64,000 bases of DNA from Panagrolaimus kolymaensis (GCA_028622995.1 JAJQJQ010000033.1:372001-436000); one strand, 5' to 3'. Shown: positions 47,488 to 59,056, counted from the stretch's first letter. Translations and numbers: made by a program. Notes: generated from the sequence alone by a model not told the origin.

Positions 47488-49014
47488 TTATCCAACATAA
47501 GTGCAAATTAGAACAAAATGTTCGCCAGCTGCTTTTTGGGAATTTCCATGAGCATTTGCTGAGGAATAACTGATTGCAAAAATCTTAAATTATTATCAAA
47601 AATAGTATTAAAAATTCTTTTCATGTCGAAAGCTTACTTCAACAGTCAAAACATCGTAATTATCATCGGCAATTAATTGAATTAAAGGACTTTTATATGA
47701 ATGAAATTTGAATACTAAAAGGATAATAATTGCATCAGAGAGGCTTTTTGTTATTGATATTATTAACTTACAATTTTGATGCATTTCTCGCGCAAGATAA
47801 GCATCATCGGGAAAAATGAGTGAATAAAAACTGACACCTTTTTTCCAATTTCCTTTCAATTCAGAATGGCTTGAAACAAGAGCACAAGTTTTGCGATCAA
47901 AAAATGTTGAAACACTAAAACAAATGTAATTCATTGAAAGACAGGCAAGAAGGATGAAAGCTTACTATGGATCAATGTAAACAATTTTGAAAGCCATATC
48001 TGTGGTTATGATAAAGCTTTCATTGCTTAATCGAATCGTAACTCCAGGTCCAATAAGATGAGGTTGGCAATAAGCCGTCACATAATTGGAGGTTTGTGAA
48101 GAAAGACCACCATGATAAGTGGTAAGAGTGATTTGAAGCGGACGATAACCTGCATTTGGATTATTAAAATCTTTAGATGAACGTTTTGTTAAAGTTGATT
48201 TCACACGAAATGTATTTGTATTTGATTCTTTAGCATATAATGAAGTTTTTAGAAACTAAAAAAATGAATAAATTTATAAATAAAATGCATAAGTATTCAG
48301 TTTACTTCTTGGAAATTTTCTGAATCAGATGGATGAAAATAATTATAAAATGGATTTCCAATCATTTCAACTTGTGAAAGCCCCAAATGAAGGCTGATTG
48401 TTTCTGAAACATATAAAATATCGCCATTCTCACTTAAAACAACCAAAAATCCATCAATTATCTAAAAATTAAATATTGTTCTTGGTTTTGATAAACGTGA
48501 AGAAGAACCGCATTCATAAAATAGTTTTGTCTTTAAAATTTTTTTACTTACATCAATAATAGAAGGAGTGGTAATGAATTCATTTCCAAATCTTAAATTG
48601 AATTGCATACTACCTCTTCCTTCACCACGAAACCCAAGCAATTGATGAAGCCGAATATAAGAAGCGGCTAAACGAACAATAGTAGTTTTATCAATATGTT
48701 GTTCGCTAATCGCTCGAGAAATTGGTAAAACTGCTCCAAGTTTTTGAAATTCTTCTGTTTCCATTTTACGGCGTTGTTGTGCAACATTTCGTTGTCTTGA
48801 AGTTAATGGATTTAATGTTGTTGATGCTTTTGCGCCTACAAATGAGAAAAGAAAAAAAAGTCATTCACATTCAAGAATTTTAAAATATAAAGTACAAAAA
48901 TTTATTTAGTGGCGAAATCGTTTATTAAGGTAATAATCTTAAAATAAAAATAATCTTACTTTTAGGTAATAAAGGTGGGGGATAATTCAACAACGATGCA
49001 TCCCAGGATTCCAT
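47488..49014 (-). CDS. hlh-34: bHLH-PAS transcription factor, SIM/NPAS1/3-like
   Basis: Seven exons (49014-48960, 48835-48552, 48461-48306, 48255-47966, 47914-47772, 47714-47638, 47583-47488) give 366 residues. The bHLH at about 30-85 reads RQRNVAQQRRKMETEEFQKL, then LPISRAISEQHIDKTTIVRL. PAS-A follows (DGFLVVLSENGDILYVSETI, then HLGLSQVEMIGNPFYNYFHP) and a PAS-B starting FDRKTCALVSSHSELKG with FPDD. The SETxSxHLGLSQVE string is typical of SIM and NPAS1/NPAS3; the nearest C. elegans gene is hlh-34, expressed in few neurons. It would dimerise with an ARNT (AHA-1) partner. The basic region is unusual, with ARTRREKEN replaced by AQQRRKMET. It ends soon after PAS-B, without a long transactivation tail. 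Confidence 0.85.
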
Positions 49015-49189
49015 TTTATTGAAAAAAGTAAAAAAAGAATGAAAATAACAATATGCCTTTGTGTGAAGACTCAAATTACTTAGAAATAATTTATGCATAA
49101 TTAAATTTGTTTTTTGTTTCGACTCACTTGCTTTTTATTTATATTCCTAATTAAATTTACTTATAAACAATAAGAAAAAAGCTAAAATT

Positions 49190-49595
49190 ACTGTAGCTTC
49201 TTCTAACAATGACTGTTTCTTTTCATTTCTAAGGCTTTCAAAATGGACGAAGCATACTTATAATCATTTGTGGCAATACATTAACCAGAATTTTTACATT
49301 TATTATCAGCGCAACGATCAGGTTTCACGATATAACATGAACGACTACTAAATCGTGCGGGACAATGGCAATATTCTTCACAGAAGGGAGTTTTGCGACA
49401 TACTCGACCATGCAACACATGTGCTTTTCACAACCAGGGGAATAAGGCTTTGGAATTTCACATCGTTTTTCAGACCATGATGGCATACAATTCAAAATCT
49501 CCAGCCAAATCAAGGCATGTGGCTCCATTGAAACATGGACGATTTTCAAACAAAAAATATTTGACTCTTTTATATGAAAAACTTGTTGACTTTTT
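49190..49595 (-). pseudogene. EGF-repeat protein relic with frameshifts and a stop
   Basis: On the minus strand, after a splice-acceptor-like TTTTAG at 49596, cysteine-rich EGF-like coding runs occur in sequence but in different frames. The first contains NRPCFNGATCLDLAGDFE (C-x-N-G-A-T-C is an EGF core). A one-base shift follows and the next run reads CMPSWSEKRCE and PGCEKHMC. A second shift leads to RVCRKTPFCEEYCHCPARFS and KPDRCADNKCKNSG, which hits TAA where the next residue of an EGF repeat should be; CIATNDYK follows in the same frame. No introns can explain shifts over a few bases. It is a decayed fragment of a multi-EGF extracellular protein. It lies 344 bp from an intact gene and 1.6 kb from a Notch-type intracellular region on the other strand. 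Confidence 0.7.
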
Positions 49596-49938
49596 CTAAA
49601 ATTAAAAAGAATTCATTCATATAAACTTTTTTTGGATTTGAAAATAACAACGTCAGATACCTTTATTTATTAACGTGTCAGCAGAAAAGAAAGTAAGCAA
49701 GGAAGTATTTATAAAATTCGATATTTCCAAATTATTAAAACAAAGATATTGAATAATCACTATTGTTTTTTTTATCGCCATTATTATACAGTAATTTAAT
49801 ATTCCATTTTATTTATTTTTTGGTGGAAAAAACCTTTTGAAAATAAGCATAAAATGAGAATGATAAAATTTTTTGTGATGATGTGTTTTCATCAAAGCTT
49901 TCATTTTACAAAGTGAAAACTGAACGCTTCAGAACGAA
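49596..49938. other. Upstream region of the lysine-rich gene
   Basis: AT-rich spacer. CGCTTCAG at 49925-49932 may be a splice acceptor just before the ATG at 49939. Nothing else is recognised. Confidence 0.35.
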
Positions 49939-50595
49939 ATGTTTAACGCTGTTTTATTCTCATTTTTGCTTCATTCTTTTCTCATCACCTTTCTGATGGC
50001 TTCATGCTCAAAAGCTTCAGCCAAGAAGAAGCCACTTCAATTGAAACCTGTTGGCCAAGCTAAAGAAAAAGCACCTGATGCTGCATTCTCGAAATCAAAA
50101 GATGGCAGAAAAGCTCAAAAACATGGAGTGAAACGTGTATGCTTTTATTATTATCATTTATTATCCATATTTCTAATCACACATTTTTTTAGGATGGTCT
50201 TCAAAAAAATGCTGCCTTTGATCCTAAGAAAACTCTAACTGAAAATGCTCCAATTAAAAAAGAACCATCAAAAGTTGCTGAAGGTGAAAAGAAAGCTATC
50301 ACAGCTGATCGTCAAATTGTACGTTTTTTTAATATAGCATGTCGAAATTAATAGATTTTGAAAGAGTTAACAATGGATATTAATTTTTGATTTTAAGAAA
50401 CGTGAACCACGCTCATCATGGTGCCAAACAACCAAAACTGTTGCATCAGTTCTAAAAGCTGAAGAAGAAATTCTCAACATTTCTACTGAAGACAATCCTG
50501 TTGCTGTTGAAGAAGAACTTCAAAACTCCTCAAAGAAGAAGAAAGTTGATCTTACTCAAGCCTCAGAAGATGCTACTCAACTTTCTCGACGTTAA
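49939..50595 (+). CDS. Lysine-rich protein, unknown
   Basis: Three exons (49939-50136, 50193-50318, 50398-50595), all phase 0, give 173 residues. The first 19 residues (MFNAVLFSFLLHSFLITFL) are hydrophobic and could be a signal peptide. Starting instead at the second ATG (49996, MASCSKASAKKK) gives a 154-residue, entirely hydrophilic Lys/Glu/Ala-rich protein that would suit the nucleus. KRVCF-type donor context and the strong TTTTTTTAG acceptor support the splicing. KDGRKAQKHGVKR and SSKKKKVDL look like nuclear localisation signals. I recognise no family. It sits between two gene relics of opposite orientation but has no frame damage itself. Confidence 0.6.
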
Positions 50596-50630
50596 TTAAT
50601 TTTTATATAAATTGTAATAATATGTTTTTA

Positions 50631-50735
50631 TAGGGCCCCATCTTAGCTATATTTGTGCATTTATTTTGAGTGAGCTAATGGGCTCCAGCACTCAACACTT
50701 AAAAATGCATAAATTAGTTAAGTTGAGTCACCCTA
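50631..50735. repeat. 105-bp imperfect inverted repeat (MITE-like)
   Basis: Ends are TAGGG and CCCTA. The arms pair in several blocks: TTAGCTATATTTGTGCATTT on the left against the reverse complement of AAATGCATAAATTAGTTAA on the right, plus GAGTG against CACTC. Both the terminal TAGGG and the foldback form resemble the 12.6-kb hAT-type element, but the arms are diverged and no clear target duplication remains. It lies just past the stop of the lysine-rich gene, so it is probably transcribed in its 3' UTR. Confidence 0.55.
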
Positions 50736-51148
50736 TTTTGTAATAATAAATAAAAAAATATTGTATATTCTTTTTGTGTTTTTTGTTTATTCCTATAATT
50801 TACTTTCATTTTGTTAACTTAAAGGCTTTTGACCAAACAATTTTATGCTTGCTATCATAATCATTCCCACATAAAAATTTCGAATGCGACCATATCATGA
50901 AAAAAAAAATCATTTAGTTTGTATTTTTACGCAAAGCTCCATTTTTGCACTCTAAATTGTATTTCATTTTTTCACGTTTTTTGGGTGATTATCTCTTTCA
51001 TGGAACCTTGTAATTTTCTTGCTTTAATAAATGTTTTATTATTCAAATGAAGGGATCTTATAATCTTTTTGTGAATCGAGAATTACAAAATAATTGAGCA
51101 TAAAGAAACATCATCGGCGATTTTGCTTCTCGCTTTTTGCTTCCGTAG
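50736..51148. other. Spacer before the Notch-like region
   Basis: AT-rich. I searched for a transmembrane or LNR-coding exon that could precede the Notch-like region and found none on the plus strand. Confidence 0.4.
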
Positions 51149-52157
51149 GCGGCAGTAAACGCGTTGAGAACCTCAAAACAATGTGCAATGCAATTTTTTG
51201 TATCTTTCATTTTTTTGTTCTTTTTTTTCTTGACGATTATACCAAGAATCCTCCAGAAGTAATGTTGAAATCATCATATCAACATAATGGTCAATTCGAT
51301 TCGACAATCTCTTTTGTCTGATTTATCTCCAACAATTTTACCTTCATTAAGTGGTGTATACAGTATCAATGTGGTGAACCAAGTGCAAAAAGATATCGAC
51401 AGGATCCTCCACTTCGAAGAGATGTTTTCACGCTACTTCATCAATATGCTTCTGCTAGTGAACCAATTACTCGAGAACAAATTGAAACACCTGAAATACT
51501 AAGCTATGCTAAAGTAGCTGATTCTGATGGCCGTACTTGCATTCATTGGGCAGTAGAAAGTGTTAATGAAAAGAGTGATGCTTTGGTTATTGAAGATATC
51601 AAAAAATTGGTTTCAATCGGATGTCCTCACAATGCTCAAGATGATACTGGTGCATCAGCTCTTCATTTGGCTATAAGAAGTAATCGAAAAGATGTGGCTA
51701 TGTTTCTACTTGGTAAAATTGATGTCAATATTCCTGATGATGATGGAAGAACAACACTTTATGATGCGGTTGCAACGAAATCTCTGGATATTCTTGAAAG
51801 AATCTTTCGAATTAATGGAGATGATGTTTATGCTCTTGCATACACGAATGATACTCCACTCATCAAATGTTGTCGATTGGGTGATGAAATGCTTCCATTT
51901 TTGAGCTGCTTTTGAAACATCCTAAAATTCTTGTTGACAAAACTGCTGAAAAATCTGCAACTCATTACAAAGGTAAATTGGCGATGCATGAAGCTGCTGC
52001 TTGCAATTCTATTCAAATTATGAAATCGCTTGTTAGTAAAGGTGCAGCAATAACTGGACTAAGTATTGAAGAACTCAAAGAGGAAGTTGATAAACATGCA
52101 ACTGAAGTTGGAAAACTTTTTACTCTTGTTGAAAATGCAAAACAAAATGTTGTTTAA
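51149..52157 (+). pseudogene. Notch (LIN-12/GLP-1-type) intracellular region, truncated and frame-broken
   Basis: An exon-like start after CTTCCGTAG at 51148 reads GSKRVENLKTMCNAI, resembling the basic RAM region. A 48-nt intron (51316-51363) joins in phase to YQCGEPSAKRYRQDPPLRRD, then SASEPITREQIE. The EPITRE string and the following DSDGRTCIHWAVES match the start of the LIN-12/GLP-1 ankyrin region. Ankyrin repeats follow: ASALHLAIRSNRKDVA, GRTTLYDAVATKSLDILERI, NDTPLIKCCRLGDE. At about 51893-51902 the frame shifts by one base and continues as FELLLKHPKILVDKTAEK and KLAMHEAAACNSIQIMKSLV to a stop at 52157. No ectodomain or transmembrane exon precedes it. It is probably a pseudogene; a short functional ankyrin protein with a sequencing error is possible. 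Confidence 0.65.
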
Positions 52158-52541
52158 TGTTCTTTACTTTGTTTGCTTTCTTTAATTTATCTTGTTGTTG
52201 TTTTTATTCTTTGTGAATTTTTATAAAGTACTTTTACTTACTCTTTGTGTTTATTCTTAATTATTTTTATTTCTCACATGAACTTTTAATTCATAATGGA
52301 TATGCCTATTTATGTAAAATTTTCTTGGACCAAATGTCATATAATTTTTTTTGTTACTAAATGAATGAAAATTTTTATCGCTAAAAGGAACGCAGCAACT
52401 CAATAAAGTATATCATAATATGTTAGTAAAGCAAGCATCAGGTTTTCAATAAACACAGAAATGAGAAACAAATCAACAAATTTATGTAATAAAACATTAA
52501 AAAACACAACGAAAGATTAAAACAAAACATTTTACTATCAT
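52158..52541. other. Spacer, no gene seen
   Basis: T-rich and A-rich sequence downstream of the Notch-like region. No reading frame or repeat was recognised. Confidence 0.4.
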
Positions 52542-52894
52542 TCAAATGGGAGCAAAATAATTGATAGGAACATTAGAAGCGAGCTTTTTGATAGGATTCT
52601 TTTGAACATCTTCTTCTTCTTTATCATCATCAAAATCCATTATCTTCAAATGAAGCTTGTTGAGAGTTGAACGAGATTCAAGCATTTCCTTTATTTTTCG
52701 AAATTTTGGCATTTCTTTTTTCTAAACTCGGTTAAATTTGAGAGTATATTGAGCAATTGGATGTTTCTGAAAATGTTAAAAATATTAAACAAAAATTTAA
52801 AAAATTAAAATTTGTTTACCATCATGAAGTCAAAGAACGAATCAGCGTCGAATTTACGATAATTTATAGCGACAAGATTGAATATTTGAAGCAT
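52542..52894 (-). pseudogene. Two-exon relic with an in-frame stop
   Basis: Exon 52894-52820 (25 codons, MLQIFNLVAINYRKFDADSF then FDFMM) ends at a GTAAAC donor. After TTTTCAG the next exon starts at 52766 with KHPIAQYTLKFNRV, then TAG at 52724-52722. The frame continues as KKEMPKFRKIKEMLESRST through an acidic DFDDDKEEED to a stop at 52542. Good splice signals and continuous coding character on both sides of the TAG suggest the broken 3' end of a gene. The family is not recognised. Alternatively two very short proteins are encoded. Confidence 0.45.
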
Positions 52895-52903
52895 TTTGAT
52901 TTG

Positions 52904-53117
52904 GCCTTTAGCAATCGAAGTTTAGTAATTAAAAATAAACAAAAATCATCGCTTCTTTGATTTGCAGAAGTTCCAAGGGGCGTAATTGATTTTATGTTTT
53001 TTTGATACACTTTTTTGTGTTATTTTTTTATTCTGATTCGCCCTCCACAACAGTATTAAATTTATTTGGCCTCTATCAATCGAGAGTTTGTAATTTTTTG
53101 TAAACAAAAATCATCGC
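52904..53117 (+). repeat. Diverged direct repeat of about 55 bp
   Basis: TTTGGCCTTTAGCAATCGAA (from about 52904) and TTTGGCCTCTATCAATCGAG (from about 53068) begin two copies that both continue through AGTTT, GTAATT, a variable AT-rich segment, and TAAACAAAAATCATCGC. They are about 163 bp apart and about 80 percent alike, suggesting a small local duplication. Confidence 0.6.
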
Positions 53118-53120
53118 AAG

Positions 53121-53520
53121 CTAAAAGAAATAGCAGATGGAGAACTTTATGAAAGTAAGTTTTACCTTAAATGTCATCATCATTTTGATGCTATGATATA
53201 AAATAACTAAACTATAATTCTAGCTGACAAATGGTATGTTACCTCATACATGGCATGGATTGAATTTTGTTTTCTTCATGTTAAAATTGATAATGTTCAA
53301 TAACGTATAATAACCTGGTTTTTTCTGTTGCTGTTAGTCAAAAAGTTGAAAAATATGTTAGTGTTTTTTTATTAACGTGTTACTCTAACGGTTCAACATT
53401 TTAGACAGAAAGATTACTATTGGAGCAAATGCGTGAAAATTCCACTGATAAAGCTGTTATTGATCAATACCGAAAAGAGAAAATTGAAGTTGAAGATAAG
53501 TTAACTGCTATGGAACAAGT
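53121..53520 (+). pseudogene. Coiled-coil gene fragment with tiny exons
   Basis: Four exon-like pieces join in one frame: 53121-53154 (LKEIADGELYE), 53224-53233 (10 nt), 53338-53356 (19 nt) and 53405-53520 (TERLLLEQMRENSTDKAVID then QYRKEKIEVEDKLTAMEQV). Donors are GTAAGT, GTATGT, GTTAGT and GTAAGT. The protein is a heptad-rich coiled coil. No start exon is visible upstream and no further exon downstream before the opposite-strand ORF at 54016, so it is cut at both ends. The two very small exons are unusual; they are inferred only from frame and splice sites. Confidence 0.4.
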
Positions 53521-53761
53521 GTAAGTATTATAATAATATAATCATTTAATTGAGCAAAATGCAATGTGGCAAAGAAGAAGAGATTCAAATAGAAAAAAAT
53601 GGTTGAAAGACTCGGATTATTGCACATATAAATAAATTAATCGAGAATGAAAAAATTACAAATGAATACAATTTTAGAAACAATAATATTATTTTCATTG
53701 ATAAATGTTGGCCTTATTTTTTAATTTTGCACAGGAAAATGTTGGTTGTATTAAAAATAAA

Positions 53762-54016
53762 TTAGTCCAATTCCACATCCGATATTGAAGAGGAAGTTGA
53801 ATTTGCAGCTTCAAATTGTTGACATGGTGATGATGTTGTTGTTGTTGGGATGGCGGTGCTGGTAATGGCTTGTTGTTGTATGCCTTTCAGCGATTCTAAA
53901 TGAGTTTCATCAAAGGGATCAGGCTCGCGACAAATTAAAAATGGAACACTCGATATCCAGGAGGACATTGACAGTGAAACCCATTTAAGGTATCGATGCA
54001 TTCTCCAACCAAGCAT
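53762..54016 (-). CDS. Small hypothetical protein
   Basis: A single-exon frame of 84 residues from ATG 54016. It begins MLGWRMHRYLKWVSLSMSSW, continues with PFLICREPDPFDETHLESLK and a Thr/Ser-rich stretch (TAIPTTTTSSPC), and ends ISDVELD. The N-terminus is amphipathic and could be a targeting or membrane-associating helix. No family is recognised. Its codon use is like that of the flanking genes and it fills the gap between a relic and WDHD1, but it could be a terminal exon of something larger. Confidence 0.45.
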   Translation of the reverse strand: MLGWRMHRYLKWVSLSMSSWISSVPFLICREPDPFDETHLESLKGIQQQAITSTAIPTTTTSSPCQQFEAANSTSSSISDVELD

Positions 54017-54284
54017 GGATTTTCTTTAAATTTTGACTTTCCTTTTCACAATAATGACAGCTGCAACCCTTTTGTCATACACGTGAGTATGAACTAAAAT
54101 TAATTCTTTGTTTTATTGAAAGCTTCACGCACGTTAAATGGAACCCCTCGAAAAACTTAAATATTGTTACAAAATTATTCTAATACAATATGCGATTGTT
54201 ACAGATAGAGACAAAATTAATTAAACAGTTTATTTTTCAATGGTACAAAAATAATGGACAAAATAAAAAAGTTATACAATAAAT

Positions 54285-57200
54285 TCAAATCACTGAGAAA
54301 TTAGTTGCCATTTCTTTGTATTTTTCTTTCTCTTCTTTATCAGCAGCACGAAATTGTTGAATTGCAAAATTCATAAAGTTTTTATCATCATCTCCATCGA
54401 ATTCATTGCGTAAACGATCATCATTATCCTTGCACCAAAGATCAAATGCAGTAGGCTTAGCCCTGAAAGTGTTGTAATGGATAAAGAAAAAAAAACTATA
54501 AAATCACTTACACATTAGGCACATCATTTTCCTTTGAACTCGAAATTTTCTTTGGACCATTGAATGCAAGCTTAGATTGAGTGACTTTGGTTTTTTTGGT
54601 TTGAGATTTATTCGTTGATTCGGATGTTGTTGTTGTTCGTGCAGAAGATACCAAAGTTGAGAAGAAATCTTCCGAATCAGCAATGGATGTTGTTGAAGTC
54701 ATTTGAGTGGATCCCATATTTTTCTGAAAGATAAAGATTTGTTAAAAATTAGTTATAAAAGTAAGAACCTACCTTAAAGGGATTACAAGGAGATGAGACG
54801 GATATTCTGCTTTCATTCAAAGAGTAAACCGTACTAGAATCATTCAAGGCTGAAAATGATATTTCGGGTTCCCTTTCATCAGTTTCCATTTGAGATTCGA
54901 CAAAAATATCTTGAGTTTTACCAGATTTTCGAATAATTTTTGAATATTTCAATCCAAAATCAAAGTCAGTTTGTTGAGTTGAAGATATCGAATCAATGGT
55001 CTTTCTTTTGAATGTACGTTTAGAAGCTTCTGTAGTATCGTTATGAGCATAAAGAGAATTTGATGAAGGTTTATCGGAATCATTTGCAAAGCGTTGTTCA
55101 GCCACTTTGGTTAACTGCAAAATATAAAAGTTAATCTTCATAGTAAAAATAAAATAATAATAACCTTATCAACTAAACCTTTGCTAGCAATTTTGGCAGC
55201 AAAAGTACAAAGTTTGTTGACACCAGATTGTCCATGAGTAATTTCAATGAATTCTGAAGCACGGTTTTCTTTCTTTGCCATAACAGCGTTACCAAAAAGC
55301 TTGACCACGGTTGTTAAATGTTTCCTTACAAGCTTATCCATTTCTTCACGATCAGCAGTAATATTTTCAGAAGTAAGCTGTTTCGCGGAAAGCATAATTT
55401 CAGTGAGTAAAAGTTCGTTTTCATCATTTGTTTTCGTCGCTTCTTTATTACATAATGGAAGACAAAGACCATCGGTGGCAGGCACAAGATTCTTTGACGG
55501 AAGTGGGAAACTACTTCCTTTGCAATTCAAGTACCGTATTTTGGGTTCTGTTAAATGAGCACCAGAGTCCAAAACAGCAATAGGCCAAAATCCATTTGTT
55601 TCGTTTTTAAGTACAGTAGAACCTTCGAAAATAGGAACCCAATAGCTTGATGGTGATAAAAGTCGAACAACGAAATCAGAATCCATAATACAAACTTGTC
55701 CAGAGCTAGAAAAGTTAAGCCATTTAAGAGATGATTCGGGTGAAAGAGCAATAGAAGATGAACGAAGTTTCTTTAAAACTTGTAAGCGACCGCCAAGAGC
55801 ATTGATTTCATACATGTCGAGTCGAAGTTGATGTTCAAAAACTTCAGTTGAATGTACAATCATTCCACCAGAAACTGTTGCTAAAACAAGCATGTTATCA
55901 TGGGCAGCCATTGTCAATACAGGAGCTAAAAAGAAAATAATAAGTTAAGAAAAAGTTTAAAAAATAACAAACCTTCGACAGAAAAAATTGCACGCTGTGT
56001 TCCAGAAGCGGTAAAAATTCGAATGTATCTTTCTCGAGTAAAAACAGCAACAAAATCATTACCAGCAGCAATATTTTCAATAACTTCACCTTCAGGCATT
56101 TGGAGAGTCCAAACACGATTATCCAAATCGAAAGAACTAATAAGTCGAACGTAAATTTCAGAGTCAGAAGCAAGAGCAATGAGAGAATCGTTTAAATCTC
56201 CCATTAAAAATTTTCGATCATTGATAATAATTTCAGCATGAATACTACTATCATGGAATTCGATTTCAGTTGACGCTCCTCGATCAGTTTCAAACATTCG
56301 AATTTGACCATAGCAATTCCATTTCAAGAATCTTTCGCCGTTTCTTAATGGTGTTGAGCCAGAGACAAATGGATGAGGCGGACGCATATTTGCTATAGTA
56401 CATACCGGACGCTTCAATTGTTCAAGAATTTCAGGAGGTATTTGTAGTGTTGGAGCAGATAAAGTTGGCCGAGCAGATGAATCAAAACCGTAGCGAGATT
56501 TAATAGCGCCAATATCGTCTTCATCATCAATAACAATGGTATCTGAAATAAGAAGGACATACAGCTTCACCAACAAACATGTAAAACAAACTTTTCGGAC
56601 TTTTCCCCACATCTTCGTCAATATTATCAAACGTCGGATCAAAATCCATTTCATCGTTGCTGCTTTTATTTTTAACTTCAATATCTTCAATTTGTAAAGT
56701 TGTTGCATTATCAACCATATGCATCATCCCTTTACTATCAGCCAGAATTAAATTTTTATCATTTTCTGGATCAAAAATCATGGAAGCTATTAATTTTCCT
56801 TTCAAATCAATCTTAGAAATGAGTTGAAAAGCAGCAATTTGATAAACATAAATTCGGCTGTCTAAAGTATAGCCAGCAAGGTACTGGCCATTGCTTGAAA
56901 TAGCGAGGATTGAGAATTCTTTATTTTTAGTTGAGTCAGATTTGATGACGTTATCTTTTGTCCATTCTTTCGTATTTACAACGATAATAGAATCCAATGA
57001 CGGAAGAAAAAGTTGAGGATCATAAGGATGCCAAGCACAATGCATATGATTAGATGAAATACTAAAAAATAACATTAAGTTGTAAAAGATTATTCAAGTA
57101 AAAATATTACTCGTCAATTTTGTTAAATGGTGTAATAAGTTTGAACTTCTTTAATTCTTTCAGGCCTTCATCATGGATGGAATAAACTGTAACACGACCA

Positions 57201-57858
57201 TCAGAAGTACTAACAGCCACGGCTTCACTGAATGGATCAATTGAAATGCTCACAGCAATGCCATCAAGATCATGTTTGTCATACCATTCTTGGTCACGAT
57301 TCAACTTAGTCATTTTTAAAACATAGTCCCTAAATAAGAATAAATATATGTATTAGTATGAAGAATAAAAATTTACTTGGCACCAGCGATGAGAAATTTT
57401 CCATTGGGACTAACATCCAAGGCAGAAACAGGCATTGAGAATTTCAAAATTTCAAACACGATTTTTGTCTTCGAATCATATTTATTTACAACATTTTCTT
57501 CATTATCAGTTAAAACATTCACAACCGTTTCACCGACGAATACATCTTTCTGAAAGTTTTATAAATAAGTTGAGAAGCAAATTTTGAAGTCTCTTACGTT
57601 GACTGCAATATTTCCACAAAAGTTGTTACATGCAAAAACATCAGGTTCAAAACAATCAGCCGATTTTTGTACCCATTTTGCAATTGAATCATTCGATCCA
57701 CATGAATAAAACTGAAACAGAAGTTTATTAAAAAAAATCCAATAAACACAAAAAAAAAGTACCTGTTTTCTTGGTAAATCTTCATTTGAATCGAGAGCTA
57801 ATTGTAAAATTCCTGTTTTGTGTAAGCGAATAATGGATTCTCTTAATGTTGGAGGCAT
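54285..57858 (-). CDS. WDHD1: WDHD1/AND-1 (Ctf4), replisome hub
   Basis: Couples the CMG helicase to DNA polymerase alpha during replication. About ten exons, giving roughly 1,045 residues. The N-terminal WD40 propeller spans about 57.86-56.6 kb (CGSNDSIAKWV, VSALDVSPNGKFLIAGAK, AVAVSTSDGRVTVYSI, SILAISSNGQYLAGYT). After an acidic linker (DTIVIDDEDDIG), the SepB/Mcl1 trimerising domain contains LKWNCYGQIRMFET, FHDSSIHAEIIINDRKF and GYWVPIF-like YWVPIFEGST. A helical bundle and a Ser/Thr-rich tail follow. The C-terminal HMG-like end reads AFDLWCKDND and FMNFAIQQFRAADKEEKEKY, a feature of metazoan AND-1 absent from yeast Ctf4. It is divergent from the proteasome gene, 313 bp between starts. Confidence 0.93.

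Positions 57859-59056
<1,198 letters not shown>

Noticed and set aside
51287..51502. Alternative open frame (NSIRQSLLSDLSP...) across the Notch-like region
   Set aside because: A 48-nt intron at 51316-51363 keeps the other frame, which carries the Notch-like motifs, so this frame is a shadow.
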